A stretch of DNA of 64,000 bases from an uncultured Bacteroidota bacterium (GCA_903835005.1 CAILLK010000157.1:26036-90035), one strand, 5' to 3'; positions 26,207 to 36,824 are shown, numbered from the stretch's first letter. Numbers and translations: made by a program. Notes: generated by a model not told the origin, from the letters alone.

Positions 26207-29098
26207 ATGAATTTATTTTCCATCCAGAATGAGGAGTTTATTGGCCGCCACATCGGGCCCAATGAACAGGATACAAGGGTAATGCTCGACACCATTGGTG
26301 TGGCAGACATGGACGAACTGATAGGCCGCACAGTGCCCGCGGGTATACGTATGGACCATAAACTGCGCATCCCTAAGGCGGAAAGCGAGGCTGCGTACCT
26401 GGCCGAACTGAAAGAGGTGAGCATGAAGAACAAATTGTGTAAGAACTATATCGGCCAGGGCTATTACGATACCCATACACCAAGTGTTATATTGCGCAAT
26501 GTATTTGAAAACCCGGGATGGTATACCCAGTATACACCCTACCAGGCCGAAATAAGCCAGGGCCGCCTGGAAAGCCTGCTCAACTACCAGACCATGGTAG
26601 CCGATCTTACCGATCTGCCTATTACCAACGCATCGCTGCTCGATGAAGCTACTGCTGCTGCCGAAGCTATGAACATGTTTTTTCATACCTGCAATAAGGA
26701 TCCGAAAAAGCCGGAACGCCCTAAATTTTTTGTAGACCACGATGTGTTTGCTCAAACCAAGGATGTGGTACTTACCAGGGCGAAACCTCTGGGGATAGAA
26801 GTGGTTTTCGGCGACTTCAGGGTTGCTGATCTGGATATAACCTATTTCGGAGGTCTTGTTCAGTATCCCGATTGCAGGGGAAGCGTTGAAGACTACCGTG
26901 GCTTCATTGCTTCAATGCACGAGGCCGGTGGCTATATAGTTATGGCTACTGACCTGCTGGCACTTACGCTGCTAACCCCTCCGGGCGAGCTGGGCGCTGA
27001 TGCCGCTGTAGGTTGCGCACAACGCTTTGGTGTGCCTATGGGCTTTGGCGGGCCCCATGCCGCTTTCTTTGCTACAAAGGAAGAATTTAAAAGGGCAATC
27101 CCCGGTCGTATTATCGGTGTTAGTATCGATGCGCAGAACAACCGTGCACTGCGTATGGCACTGGGTACCCGTGAGCAGCATATTAAAAGAGAAAAAGCAA
27201 CTTCCAATATCTGCACAGCCCAGGCCCTGCTGGCCAATATCTCGGCTATGTATGCCATTTATCATGGCCCGGCAGGCTTGAAAAATATTGCTAAACGTGT
27301 AGCCGCCCTAACCCAGGCACTCGGCAATGCACTGGAGGATGCGGGTCAGGTTTTGCTTAATAAAGCCCATTTCGATACCATTACTGTTATTACCGGTGAT
27401 AAGGCTGCCATCCGCAAAGTCGCTGAGGCAAAAGGAATCAATTTCTTCTACCATGCCGACAATAAAATCAGCATATCGCTCGATGAAACTACTACCACCC
27501 GTGATGTACTGGATATTATAAGTGTTTTTACCAGCGTTGAAGAGCCATCTTCATTCAATATTGATGAGAATACAGCGCTTAATCATATTCCTACATCGCT
27601 TACCCGCACAAGTCCGTTTCTTACCCACCAGGTATTCAACAGGCACCACAGCGAAACGCAGATGATGCGCTACATGAAGATGCTGGAAAATAAAGACCTG
27701 AGCCTTAATCAGAGTATGATATCGCTGGGCAGCTGCACCATGAAGCTCAATGCTGCCAGCGAAATGATGCCGCTGAGCTGGCCGCACTGGGGCAAAATGC
27801 ACCCGTTTGCACCTGCAGGCCAGTGGGACGGATATGCACAGATTGCCAAAGAACTCAGCGAATACCTTTGCGAAATAACAGCATTCGATGCCTGCAGCCT
27901 GCAGCCCAACAGCGGTGCACAAGGCGAATATGCCGGACTGCTGGCTATACGTGGCTATCACGAGAGCCGCAACGAAGGCTACAGAGATGTGATACTGATA
28001 CCTATATCAGCTCATGGCACCAACCCTGCCAGTGCAGTAATGGCAGGATATAAGGTAGTTGTGGTGAAGGCGCTTGAAAACGGATATGTGGATGTAGCGG
28101 ACCTGAAAGCGAAGGCAGAGCAGTATGCCGCAAACCTGGCCGGTATTATGATCACCTACCCAAGTACATACGGCATATTTGAAGAAGCAATAAAAGAAAT
28201 AACCGATATCGTTCATACCAATGGCGGCCAGGTATATATGGATGGTGCCAACATGAATGCACAGGTGGGCCTTACCGCTCCCGGCCTCATTGGCGCCGAC
28301 GTTTGCCACCTCAACCTGCACAAAACTTTCTCCATACCTCATGGCGGCGGCGGACCAGGCATGGGCCCTATATGTGTAAAGAAACACCTGGATCCATTCC
28401 TGCCCGGTCATGTATCGCTTTCTCCTTCCGATGTGGTATCCGCATCCGATGGCCATCATGCCGTTTGCGCGGCCCCTTACGGCAGCGCCAGCATATTGCT
28501 CATATCCTATGGTTACATCCGTATGCTGGGCTCAAAAGGCGCCCGTATGGCTACCGAATACGCCATACTCAATGCCAACTACATGCGCGCAAGACTGGAA
28601 AAGGATTTTGAGATCCTTTACATGGGGCCTGGGGGCACATGCGCCCATGAGTTTATTGTAGACCTCAGGCCGTTTAAGAAGAGCGCTGAAGTAGAAGCTG
28701 AAGATGTGGCCAAACGACTCATTGATTTCGGCTTCCATGCACCTACCATGAGTTTCCCGGTAGCAGGTACAATTATGATTGAGCCAACTGAGAGCGAAGA
28801 CAAGGCAGAGCTGGACCGTTTCTGCGATGCATTGCTCAGTATACGTGAAGAGATAAGGGATATTGAAGAAGGCCGTGCCGATAAGCTGGATAATGCACTC
28901 AAAAATGCACCACACACACAGCATGTGATCACTGCCGATGAATGGAACCATAAGTACACCCGCCAGCAGGCAGCATTCCCGCTGCATTGGGTGAAGAACA
29001 ACAAGTTCTGGCCAAGTGTAGCCCGCGTAAACAACACCTATGGCGACCGCAACCTGGTTTGTACCTGCGAGCCTACTGAGAGCTATGCCGAAGCATAA
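26207..29098 (+). CDS. gcvP: Glycine dehydrogenase (aminomethyl-transferring), P protein of the glycine cleavage system
   Basis: GcvP is the PLP-dependent P protein that decarboxylates glycine and passes the aminomethyl group to the lipoyl H protein. The 963-residue chain is full-length single-subunit type (E. coli GcvP is 957). Both halves are present: [12 protein letters not shown] near the start, [19 protein letters not shown], and the PLP-binding region [19 protein letters not shown] with Lys706. The start is ATG 26207. The gene stands alone: gcvT and gcvH are not in this window, as is usual in Bacteroidota. It is followed by a strong terminator hairpin. Confidence 0.97.
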   Translation: MNLFSIQNEEFIGRHIGPNEQDTRVMLDTIGVADMDELIGRTVPAGIRMDHKLRIPKAESEAAYLAELKEVSMKNKLCKNYIGQGYYDTHTPSVILRNVFENPGWYTQYTPYQAEISQGRLESLLNYQTMVADLTDLPITNASLLDEATAAAEAMNMFFHTCNKDPKKPERPKFFVDHDVFAQTKDVVLTRAKPLGIEVVFGDFRVADLDITYFGGLVQYPDCRGSVEDYRGFIASMHEAGGYIVMATDLLALTLLTPPGELGADAAVGCAQRFGVPMGFGGPHAAFFATKEEFKRAIPGRIIGVSIDAQNNRALRMALGTREQHIKREKATSNICTAQALLANISAMYAIYHGPAGLKNIAKRVAALTQALGNALEDAGQVLLNKAHFDTITVITGDKAAIRKVAEAKGINFFYHADNKISISLDETTTTRDVLDIISVFTSVEEPSSFNIDENTALNHIPTSLTRTSPFLTHQVFNRHHSETQMMRYMKMLENKDLSLNQSMISLGSCTMKLNAASEMMPLSWPHWGKMHPFAPAGQWDGYAQIAKELSEYLCEITAFDACSLQPNSGAQGEYAGLLAIRGYHESRNEGYRDVILIPISAHGTNPASAVMAGYKVVVVKALENGYVDVADLKAKAEQYAANLAGIMITYPSTYGIFEEAIKEITDIVHTNGGQVYMDGANMNAQVGLTAPGLIGADVCHLNLHKTFSIPHGGGGPGMGPICVKKHLDPFLPGHVSLSPSDVVSASDGHHAVCAAPYGSASILLISYGYIRMLGSKGARMATEYAILNANYMRARLEKDFEILYMGPGGTCAHEFIVDLRPFKKSAEVEAEDVAKRLIDFGFHAPTMSFPVAGTIMIEPTESEDKAELDRFCDALLSIREEIRDIEEGRADKLDNALKNAPHTQHVITADEWNHKYTRQQAAFPLHWVKNNKFWPSVARVNNTYGDRNLVCTCEPTESYAEA

Positions 29099-29116
29099 AT
29101 AATCAGCCGATAAAAT

Positions 29117-29157
29117 ATAAACAACAAACCCTGCTTATGGCAGGGTTTGTTGTTTAT
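29117..29157 (+). terminator. gcvP terminator
   Basis: Perfect 18-base inverted repeat: arms 29117-29134 and 29140-29157 around loop TTATG. The core is CCCTGC/GCAGGG and the 3' arm is T-rich (GTTTGTTGTTT). It starts 18 bases after the stop. Confidence 0.85.
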
Positions 29158-29199
29158 CACAAGCAGGTAAATGATCTTTAATTGCCACCAGACCAAAAC

Positions 29200-29230
29200 G
29201 ATTCAGGCCACCTTTCGGGTGGCCTGAATC
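29200..29230 (-). terminator. Terminator hairpin for the T9SS gene at 29269
   Basis: Perfect 13-base arms GATTCAGGCCACC and GGTGGCCTGAATC enclose TTTCG. On the minus strand a short T-run (CGTTTTGG) follows. It lies 38 bases after the stop of the minus-strand gene. Confidence 0.7.
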
Positions 29231-29268
29231 TCCTGCAAAATTTAATAATAATACAAATAAGCAAAGGC

Positions 29269-30021
29269 TTACTGCTTGGTAAATTTCTTGGTAGCAACTA
29301 CATTACCTGAACCATTATATAGCCTCATAAAATAAATACCCGATGGAATATTCTCCAGGCTCATATTGGCACTGTTGCCGTTTACTTTATACACAGCCAT
29401 TACCTTACCTATAATACTGTAAACAACAACGTTCCTGATATCACTGGCATCGTCATAAACAACGTTAACTTCATTAACAGCCGGATTTGGGTACAATAAA
29501 ATATCATTCTGAACGTTTGTTATCTGATTAACGCCTACGGTATTAATTGTTTTTGAAAGAAGAAAAGTAACATCCTTACTATAGCCCGAAGCATTATCTT
29601 TAAGATTTACAGTAACATAGAAAGTACCGATTGTATCAGAACCAGCCAGGTTCATTGATAAGCTAAATTGTTCAGTACTGTCATGAGCGCTGTTATGGTG
29701 GTAAACAGCAGTGAATGTATTACCGGATCCGGCTGATTTACTCCAAAGTTGATTGCTGGAATTAGGATAGCAGGTGTTATCATCACAAATTCCGAATGCA
29801 CCCATAGTCAGCCAATCCGCAGGAAAATTACAAGCTATTACAGTCCACTTCATAGTAATGTCATTCCCTGTGATATTCATTACATTATCATTGGCTCCCC
29901 CTGTTTTATTGATAGTAACAACAACGGTATCCAGAGGAACAGTAAAGGTGGCCTGCGCCTGTACCTTCATTACACTGAAGGCACTGCAGAATGTAAATAT
30001 GGCGAGTAAAATCTTTTTCAT
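29269..30021 (-). CDS. Secreted T9SS-sorted protein, small
   Basis: The 250-residue protein has a Sec signal peptide (MKKILLAIFTFCSAF, cleavage after VQAQA), a beta-rich middle of about 150 residues without a domain I recognise, and a T9SS type A sorting domain (about 176-250: LLYPNPAVNEVNVVYDD to the final KKFTKQ). It has a matched pair of Cys in CDDNTCYP, shared with the next gene as CDNNLCY. The product is exported across the outer membrane and probably attached at the surface. It is a clear paralogue of the gene at 30191: the same PADW, Cys block and an almost interchangeable C-terminal domain. Confidence 0.85.
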   Translation of the reverse strand: MKKILLAIFTFCSAFSVMKVQAQATFTVPLDTVVVTINKTGGANDNVMNITGNDITMKWTVIACNFPADWLTMGAFGICDDNTCYPNSSNQLWSKSAGSGNTFTAVYHHNSAHDSTEQFSLSMNLAGSDTIGTFYVTVNLKDNASGYSKDVTFLLSKTINTVGVNQITNVQNDILLYPNPAVNEVNVVYDDASDIRNVVVYSIIGKVMAVYKVNGNSANMSLENIPSGIYFMRLYNGSGNVVATKKFTKQ

Positions 30022-30085
30022 TTTGAGTATGTGTTGATCATAATAATAATAACATCAAAAACCTTGCCATAAAATTACAAAAAAA

Positions 30086-30124
30086 ACTGTAACAATAAAG
30101 AAATATTTTCTTTATTGTTACAGT
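30086..30124 (-). terminator. Terminator for the T9SS gene at 30191
   Basis: Perfect 18-base arms (30086-30103 and 30107-30124) enclose loop TAT. An 8-base A-run on the plus strand (T-run on the minus strand) follows the hairpin in the direction of transcription. Confidence 0.88.
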
Positions 30125-30190
30125 CTATGCTAAAATCAGGTTAAAACTTAAAATTGCTGTGGCTATCTTGGAAAACCCGGAAATACAAAT

Positions 30191-30931
30191 TTACTGCCTT
30201 GTAAACTTCCTGGTTAAAATCACACTGCCGGTACTGTTATACAGTCTCAGGAAATATATACCTGAAGGTATGTTTTCGATGTTCAGATTAGCGCTTGTTC
30301 CCGATACTTTATAAACACTCATTACCTTACCTATAATGTTATAAACAGCAATATTTTTCACATCCAGGCTGGCATCATAAACTACATTTAATTCATTATA
30401 GGCAGGGTTTGGATACAGAACAAAATCTTCTGCAGGTTTGGTATTATTGACATTAGTAGCAGCACAATTCTTACGAACAATAAATGTCATGGTAGCGGAG
30501 TCCGTAGGTATGTTATAGTTGTGTGCTCTCACAGTTACATAATGGCAGCCACTCGATGCATCGAATGCCGGGGAGGTAGTTGTTAAGGCAGTCTGAAGGT
30601 GAAAATCTCCGGTGCCGTTAGGATATTGCGAAGAATATTTTATGGTAGTTGGCCATAGATTGCTAAAATTGTAACAGAGATTGTTGTCACAGATTCCTGT
30701 AGCCCCTTGCCAGTCTGCAGGAAAATCTGTTGCTATTACTTTCCAGCTAAGCTGAACACTGTCGGTAACTATTGTTGACGGATTAACTACATAATCTGGC
30801 AGGTTAACTAACCCGGTTCCGGTATAGTTTAATATTACCGTATCATGCTGATAACTAAATGATTGAGCTGAAACAGTATATAAACCGGTGAAAATCAGAA
30901 ACGCAGCTGATAAAAAATAAATCTTCCTCAT
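30191..30931 (-). CDS. Secreted T9SS-sorted protein, paralogue of the 29269 gene
   Basis: The 246-residue protein has signal peptide MRKIYFLSAAFLIFTGLYTVSAQ, a beta-rich central region with FPADWQG and CDNNLCYNF, and a T9SS sorting domain (FVLYPNPAYNELNVVYDASL to the final RKFTRQ). The frame extends 21 codons upstream to 30994, but the ATG at 30931 opens the signal peptide, so I use it. Its C-terminal domain and that of the 29269 gene share IYNIIGKVMxVYKVxGxSANxxxENIPSGIYFxRLYN-type sequence, far closer than the bodies, as expected for a constrained sorting signal or recent duplication. Ligand and role are unknown. Confidence 0.85.
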   Translation of the reverse strand: MRKIYFLSAAFLIFTGLYTVSAQSFSYQHDTVILNYTGTGLVNLPDYVVNPSTIVTDSVQLSWKVIATDFPADWQGATGICDNNLCYNFSNLWPTTIKYSSQYPNGTGDFHLQTALTTTSPAFDASSGCHYVTVRAHNYNIPTDSATMTFIVRKNCAATNVNNTKPAEDFVLYPNPAYNELNVVYDASLDVKNIAVYNIIGKVMSVYKVSGTSANLNIENIPSGIYFLRLYNSTGSVILTRKFTRQ

Positions 30932-31029
30932 AATAATCAATTTGACATTGCAAATTAAGGATCTTTTCACTGGTAGCCAAATAAATCTCTTCATTCAAAA
31001 GCAAAAAAAACGCTAATACTTATTCTAAA

Positions 31030-31060
31030 TTAAAAAGCTGCCTTACGGGCAGCTTTTTAA
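31030..31060 (-). terminator. Terminator for the T9SS gene at 31080
   Basis: Perfect 13-base arms TTAAAAAGCTGCC and GGCAGCTTTTTAA enclose TTACG, 19 bases after the stop. The A/T ends give T-runs in both directions. Confidence 0.88.
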
Positions 31061-31079
31061 TTTTTTAAACTAAACTGAC

Positions 31080-33014
31080 TTACTTAACAATTGAGAAATG
31101 CTCAGTTTGCGTATCTCCGTTGGTATGAATAACCATGTTGTAGACTCCGCTGGCCAGCATTGATGTGTTAACCTGGATAGTATGCGCTCCTGCTTCCATT
31201 GATTCATTGGCAACATTGTTCATTACCCGGCCCAATGCATCTACAATCATTACCTGTACATCTGATTGCTCAGTAAGGCTGAAAGAAAGGGTAGCTTCAT
31301 TGTTTGCCGGGTTAGGATAGATATTTATTTTACCATCTATTGCGGCGAGTGCATTAACATTTGTGGTATTTACAAAATTAATATCATCAACCCACATTGA
31401 GTTACCACCACCATGTGTGTATTTGAATCCGATAATTACACTTCCTGCCGGCACTGAACTCAGACTTGCTGAACGCTGTGCATAATTTGATGCAGCGGTT
31501 GGCACTACAAGGCTGCTTGCATTTAATGCCATGGTAGCCATAGTGGTTCCTGTCATTGTCCAAATAGATGTCCATGTGCTGCCGCAATTGGTTGAATATA
31601 CTACATCAAGCGCATCTGTGTTTGTAGTAGCAATCTGTGCATATGCTTCCCAGAAGGTAATCTTCTCGTGTGCAGGATTTGTCAGATTAACTTCTGGCAG
31701 ATAAAATGTATTGTTGACATTAGTTGATGAGAAATATCCCAGCTCCGCGCCCATTGCATGAGATCCGGTATGGCCCAGTGGCGTAGATGTATTATACCAG
31801 TCTTCCCATGTACTGCCGTCGCTGTAATTGTCTGTTGAATAATATCCGGTGTCACTGCTTTCAAAGCTGGTTGAAAATGGCAGTGCAGCAGCGGCGGAAT
31901 TCTCAATAAAGAAATAGCTGTAAGAATAATTATTAACCTGATTGATAGCAACAACTCCGTTTGGCTTTGCTACTGAATCAGCAAAATAATGGTATCCTGC
32001 TGCATTAACAGTTACTGAAAGTGCGGGCAGAGTTACTGTAGTTGTAGCTGTAGAAGCAAGGCTGCCGCTCCAGGAATAAGATGAATAAGTGCCGCCATCC
32101 ACATTATAATAAATAGTAGCTGAAGTCAATGTACCTGAACCTGGGTTTTTCAGCACCATGCTATGTGTTAAGCTGGTTGTTCCTGTTGCACAGCTCATTG
32201 CCGGGCCTGCTGTTCCTGCTGTTGCCACGTCGGTAGCCATTATTGGCAACGGAGTTGCCTTGGCTGCCTGCTGTATTGATTTATCAACATCATTCTGGAT
32301 CCAGCATACTATGAAAGGGCTGCCTGATTTATCAACATATGAAGGCACTGCTCCTTTGATTGTATAGGTATGGGTGTTACCCACAGCCCATGAACCTGCC
32401 ATCGGTGTGCCGAGTGTATCGGGATACATGGCCTGTACCACATTTTCAAAATGGGTTTCGCCGTTGCTTCCTGGTGAAGTAAGGAAATTATTTGTTTCTG
32501 CAAGCACAGTACGAAGGTACAGGGTACCTGAGTAAGCAGTAACACAAGTAACTGTTATTGTGGCTGTTACAGAGTCAAATGCCGAATTCCATACATTGGA
32601 TACAGTAATATTAAAAGGCGCAGCTATTGCGGCTTCTGTTGTAATATCACCTGCTGTAAAACATCCGGGATGACCGGCACTGCTGCCTGCAGGTGAGCCG
32701 CAGGATGGATCAGGCACATGACCATCATAACGACCATATGGTGCAAATGGAATTGCATAATAGTTTTGCATGCGGGTAACGATATCTGGAGTGCGCTGGC
32801 AATAAAAGCCCGTAGATGGTATTGGCACCATATAGGCAATGTGAATCAATTGGCTTGAATAACCATTTATCAACGTCCAGAAGTCTGGATTGGTTGCAGC
32901 ACATGGCCCGCAGTTTTCTCCCGTAAATTCTTCATGCAATGTCATTCGCGTCTGCGACATTGCTGTCATAGTAATGGAAGCAAGCGCTACCACAGAAAGT
33001 AAAATCTTTTTCAT
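31080..33014 (-). CDS. T9SS-sorted Omp28/thioredoxin-like surface protein, copy 1
   Basis: The 644-residue protein has a signal peptide ending TAMSQ and an Omp28-like N-terminal domain that opens TRMTLHEEFTGENCGPCAA (CxxC Cys35/Cys38, thioredoxin-like) and contains PYGRYDGHVPDPSCG. Beta-rich repeats follow, then a jelly-roll/MAM-like region (about 380-545: PFSTSFESSDTGYY, STNCGSTWTSIW, SMWVDDINF) as in cleaved-adhesin domains. The T9SS sorting domain runs from INIYPNPANNEA to the end. The CGPC motif suggests disulfide exchange or metal handling, although the natural role of Omp28 domains is uncertain. It is a close paralogue of the next gene. Confidence 0.85.
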   Translation of the reverse strand: MKKILLSVVALASITMTAMSQTRMTLHEEFTGENCGPCAATNPDFWTLINGYSSQLIHIAYMVPIPSTGFYCQRTPDIVTRMQNYYAIPFAPYGRYDGHVPDPSCGSPAGSSAGHPGCFTAGDITTEAAIAAPFNITVSNVWNSAFDSVTATITVTCVTAYSGTLYLRTVLAETNNFLTSPGSNGETHFENVVQAMYPDTLGTPMAGSWAVGNTHTYTIKGAVPSYVDKSGSPFIVCWIQNDVDKSIQQAAKATPLPIMATDVATAGTAGPAMSCATGTTSLTHSMVLKNPGSGTLTSATIYYNVDGGTYSSYSWSGSLASTATTTVTLPALSVTVNAAGYHYFADSVAKPNGVVAINQVNNYSYSYFFIENSAAAALPFSTSFESSDTGYYSTDNYSDGSTWEDWYNTSTPLGHTGSHAMGAELGYFSSTNVNNTFYLPEVNLTNPAHEKITFWEAYAQIATTNTDALDVVYSTNCGSTWTSIWTMTGTTMATMALNASSLVVPTAASNYAQRSASLSSVPAGSVIIGFKYTHGGGNSMWVDDINFVNTTNVNALAAIDGKINIYPNPANNEATLSFSLTEQSDVQVMIVDALGRVMNNVANESMEAGAHTIQVNTSMLASGVYNMVIHTNGDTQTEHFSIVK

Positions 33015-33167
33015 TTTGCTGTTTTTAGTTTAAAGTATTATGGTTATGATTTTTTTAGCTTACGAAATTAGGGAAAAATACAATTCAAATACAGTACTGT
33101 TAAATATTTTTATTGCTCATGCCAATGAATTCTAAATATCTCCTGATATATTCCTTCCTGTTTTACA

Positions 33168-33208
33168 AAAACATAAGAAGCTATTTATTGCATAGCTTCT
33201 TATGTTTT
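33168..33208 (-). terminator. Terminator for the T9SS gene at 33232
   Basis: Perfect 17-base arms (33168-33184 and 33192-33208) enclose loop TTATTGC. The arm ends are AAAACATAAG/CTTATGTTTT, giving a T-run on the minus strand. It lies 24 bases after the stop. Confidence 0.85.
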
Positions 33209-33231
33209 ACAATTTCGGGCAGCGTATAGAT

Positions 33232-35172
33232 TTACTTTACGATACCCAGTTTTTCCGCACAGATACCGCTTTCTGTTTTGATAACAACAGTGTAGATACC
33301 GGCAGAAAATGCCGATGTATTTACAGGGATCAGATGAATACCTGCATCCATTTTCCCACAGGCCTGATTATAAATAATACGACCGGTTTCATCCGTTACA
33401 CTGATCTGCACATCGCCTGCATTAATAAGATTCAGAGAAAGTGTAGCTACATCAGTTGCCGGATTTGGATAAATACCTGTCAGAACCGACTTCGGGTTTA
33501 CCTGGCCAACAGAAGTTGTAGAACGGATATTAATATCATCAACCCATATATTATTACCAAAATCGCTGGTACCACGCAGTCCGAGAATAGCACCGGCTGG
33601 TACTGTAGACAGACTTACCGTCTGCTCAACATATTGTGATGATGTTGGTGTAAACGGTGATGTGGAAACTGGCAGATTCGCCAGAGAAGTGCCTGATTTC
33701 AGCCACAGTGAGGTCCAGGTACTGCCGCAATCTGTAGAATATACCACTTCAAGTGAATCATTCTCCGGAGAGGCTGCCGTATATTCACAATGCGAAGTAT
33801 AGAATGTCAGTACATTATCTGTACCTGAAGCTACTTCAGGCAATGTCATAACACCAACAACTGCCTGGTTAAAATCATAGCAATCATATAGTGCAGCGTT
33901 TGTGCCGGTATGGGCAAGCGATGCGCCGGTACCGTTATCATATATGCCCCAGGTAGCGCCGGGAGTGTTTACCGCAATCATATCAAATTTGCCCAGATCA
34001 GCAGTTTCAAAGCTGGTGCTGTATGGAAGACCTAAAGCAGTTGTGCTTTCGATGAATACAGACTGGCCACCTGCATTATTAACAAGATTATAATCAGTGG
34101 CGCCATTAGGTTTTGCAACCGAATCAAAAACCGAGTGATATAATGCACCTGCTACCGTAAGGGAATAAACTGGCATTGTAACAGATGCTGTTGCACCAGT
34201 CGCCAGACTTCCGGTCCAGGGGCTCGTTAGCAATGTGCCGCCATCAATACTGTAATAGATAGTGGCTGATGTAAGCGTGGTACTTCCGCTGTTTTTCAGC
34301 GTAACGGTATGTCCCAGTGAGTAAGGCCCGTTGGCTACACAAACCAGAGGAGATGTAGTTGCTACTGCAGTAATGGCAGCATCGTTGGCAACTGAGGGAA
34401 GTGGTGCGGCCTGCGCTGCCTGATGGATGGATTGATCAACGTCATTCTGTATCCAGCATACGATATAAGGACTTCCAGACTTGTCAACATAGGAAGGAAC
34501 TGCGCCTTTAACAGTATAGGTATGGGTACTGCCTGCAGCCCATGTGCCAGCCATTACAGTACCTAATGTGTCAGGATACATAGCCTGTACCACATTTTCA
34601 AAATGGGTTTCCCCGTTGCTTCCGGGCGATGTGGCAAAATTATTGGTTTCTGCAAGAACTGTTCTTAGATAGAACGTACCTGTATCTGCTGTTACGCAGG
34701 TTACAGTTATAGTTGCTGCTACCGAATCAAAGTTCGTGCTCCATGCGTTAGTAACGCTGATATTAAATTTGGCTGGTATAGCAGCTTCCGCGTCTATATC
34801 TGCTTGTACAAAACATCCGGGATGTCCTCCACTGCTGCCTGCAGGTGAGCCGCAGGATGGATCAGGCACATGACCATCATACCGGCCATATGGTGCAAAT
34901 GGCACTGCATAATAATCCAGCATCCTGGTATAAATATCAGCGGTCCGGTTGCAGTAGAAACCTGCCGACGGAATAGGAACCATATAGGAAATGTGTATCA
35001 GCTTCGACGGGTTTCCTGAACCATCGCATAATGACCAGAAACCCGGATTGGTAGCAGCGCATGGCCCGCAGTTTTCACCGGTAAATTCTTCGTGTAACGT
35101 CATGCGGGTCTGACCGCTGGCAGTTACCAGGCAAACTGATACTACCATAAATGAAAGTAAAATTTTCTTCAT
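33232..35172 (-). CDS. T9SS-sorted Omp28/thioredoxin-like surface protein, copy 2
   Basis: The 646-residue paralogue of the 31080 gene has the same order: signal peptide, TRMTLHEEFTGENCGPCAA (Cys35/Cys38), PYGRYDGHVPDPSCG, beta-rich repeats with SGSPYIVCWIQNDVDQSI, a MAM-like region (ALGLPYSTSFETADLGKF, STDCGSTWTSLW, NNIWVDDINI) and T9SS domain (TGIYPNPATDVATLSLNL). The N-terminal half is nearly collinear with copy 1 while the MAM-like ligand region has diverged, suggesting different targets on a common scaffold. Each copy has its own terminator, so they need not be co-transcribed. Confidence 0.85.
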   Translation of the reverse strand: MKKILLSFMVVSVCLVTASGQTRMTLHEEFTGENCGPCAATNPGFWSLCDGSGNPSKLIHISYMVPIPSAGFYCNRTADIYTRMLDYYAVPFAPYGRYDGHVPDPSCGSPAGSSGGHPGCFVQADIDAEAAIPAKFNISVTNAWSTNFDSVAATITVTCVTADTGTFYLRTVLAETNNFATSPGSNGETHFENVVQAMYPDTLGTVMAGTWAAGSTHTYTVKGAVPSYVDKSGSPYIVCWIQNDVDQSIHQAAQAAPLPSVANDAAITAVATTSPLVCVANGPYSLGHTVTLKNSGSTTLTSATIYYSIDGGTLLTSPWTGSLATGATASVTMPVYSLTVAGALYHSVFDSVAKPNGATDYNLVNNAGGQSVFIESTTALGLPYSTSFETADLGKFDMIAVNTPGATWGIYDNGTGASLAHTGTNAALYDCYDFNQAVVGVMTLPEVASGTDNVLTFYTSHCEYTAASPENDSLEVVYSTDCGSTWTSLWLKSGTSLANLPVSTSPFTPTSSQYVEQTVSLSTVPAGAILGLRGTSDFGNNIWVDDINIRSTTSVGQVNPKSVLTGIYPNPATDVATLSLNLINAGDVQISVTDETGRIIYNQACGKMDAGIHLIPVNTSAFSAGIYTVVIKTESGICAEKLGIVK

Positions 35173-35343
35173 TGCTGCTTTTTAAGTTTAAATATTTAAG
35201 ATAAAATTAATTTTGAAGCGCTAAAATTAAGACTATTATTGGGTAATAAGCAAAAATAATTAGCAGCTTAAGAAAACTCCTAAAATAATTCTACAACAAA
35301 AATGTAATTATAATATATGATACTCCGTTTTAATTAAAAAAAT

Positions 35344-35380
35344 AATGGGCCGAACGAAATAATATCTCGTTCGGCCCATT
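35344..35380 (-). terminator. Terminator for the T9SS gene at 35398
   Basis: Perfect 14-base arms AATGGGCCGAACGA and TCGTTCGGCCCATT enclose a 9-base loop. A/T-runs flank both sides; it lies 17 bases after the stop. Confidence 0.88.
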
Positions 35381-35397
35381 CTTTTTTAAACAGTTCC

Positions 35398-36645
35398 TTA
35401 TTTATTTATAACAAATTCTTTCGTCACTTTTTCTCCGCCATTATAAATGTTCATTAAATAGTTTCCATTAGCGAAATTGTTGAGTTCAATCGACTCACCG
35501 AATATCGTACCACCAGCAACATATTCTTTTACCAGCACTAACTGACCTGCCGCATTAACGATTTCAATTTTTGTAGCAGTTGGCTCACTCAATGTACCCT
35601 TAACAGTAATCCTTGTTGAAGCAGGATTAGGATAAAGAGATACATCTGTCATTGCTTTTACAGTTTCAGCCACTCCCGTAGCCGACTCAGAAGCTGGCAT
35701 CAGCCTTACTTTTGCCTGTATTACATTTTCAATGTAATTACCATTAGTAGTACTTGCAGGGCCGGGTTTCTGAACTAAACCCATAACCTTCATAAACTTG
35801 GGGTTGAATACAGTAGTATCAAACTTGAAAGTATATGTCTTGGTGTAGGTTGCATTGGCTGCAGGATTGGTAAACGCCGCATCGCCAAATATATCAGTGG
35901 CAAGGTAGGCTCTTACTACATTCATATGAGAATAATTGGCTGCAGGGAGTATCGCGCAACTGCTGCAGGGATAACCAGGACATGATGAAGCGCATAAACC
36001 GGTAAACCAGCAGGTGCTGCCATCGCAGGCGGGGCCATAACTTGTAGAGTACATATAACTATGCTGCTGGAAATTTCCGGTAGCGCTGGAAATACTGTCT
36101 TCAGTAATGAATGCATTGATGTTCCATGTTCCTGTCTGGGCAGATAATGATTTTGCTGTAACTGTGATAGTAATCGTACCCGTATCAGGATGGGAGGCAA
36201 CCGGATGGGTGTATATACATTTCAGACTTACATCAAATTTAGGAGACAAAGCATTCTCCGTACTCACCCAATTTTCCCATGGCCGGTTCAATCCTACTGC
36301 ATTTGCCGGAGTAGCTTCATGTATATCCAATTGCACGGTACGGTCAATTGCCGCCGCCGGGAAGCCTAATACATAACCGGTACCTCCGCAAAACGGGTCT
36401 CCGGCTACAACCATGTTTGAGCCATCATAGTAGGAGCCGTGCCACGAAGCAATAATTGCACGCGGATAAACCCCTTCAATAGCCTGCTCAATATCCTGCG
36501 CGCCATCAGGGCAATAACCACAACCAGGGCCTGTAGCTTCCTCAACTAATACGTATTTTTGTCCGCCGGTAGTAACTTTATACTGCCCGAAAGAGGTATT
36601 CATTATCAGCATAGCTGACAAAAAAAGAATAGATTTCAGTTTCAT
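35398..36645 (-). CDS. T9SS-sorted Omp28-like protein with CxxC motif
   Basis: The 415-residue protein has signal peptide MKLKSILFLSAMLIMNTSFG and an Omp28/thioredoxin-like domain with VEEATGPGCGYCPDGA (Cys42/Cys45) and FPAAAIDRT, where the Pro matches the cis-Pro position of thioredoxin folds. A beta-sandwich region contains an unusual Cys cluster (CDGSTCWFTGLCASSCPGYP followed by CSSC, about residues 205-228). The C-terminal T9SS sorting domain starts SLYPNPASTRITVKG. It is more distant from the two preceding Omp28-like paralogues. The cluster of eight Cys could form disulfides or bind metal; neither can be decided here. Confidence 0.83.
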   Translation of the reverse strand: MKLKSILFLSAMLIMNTSFGQYKVTTGGQKYVLVEEATGPGCGYCPDGAQDIEQAIEGVYPRAIIASWHGSYYDGSNMVVAGDPFCGGTGYVLGFPAAAIDRTVQLDIHEATPANAVGLNRPWENWVSTENALSPKFDVSLKCIYTHPVASHPDTGTITITVTAKSLSAQTGTWNINAFITEDSISSATGNFQQHSYMYSTSYGPACDGSTCWFTGLCASSCPGYPCSSCAILPAANYSHMNVVRAYLATDIFGDAAFTNPAANATYTKTYTFKFDTTVFNPKFMKVMGLVQKPGPASTTNGNYIENVIQAKVRLMPASESATGVAETVKAMTDVSLYPNPASTRITVKGTLSEPTATKIEIVNAAGQLVLVKEYVAGGTIFGESIELNNFANGNYLMNIYNGGEKVTKEFVINK

Positions 36646-36824
36646 TTCTTATGTCTGTTTTAATGTTAAAATTATAAGATCGGAAGCAATTTAGTAAAAA
36701 TATTAATACCAGCACTGCATTTTAAAACATATTTTTTTTTATCTTGACACAAGCATTAATATAGGTATTTTTCACAATTTACAACTGCATCCCTGGGTGC
36801 CCTCCCCTTTTTCCCGTTATTAAC

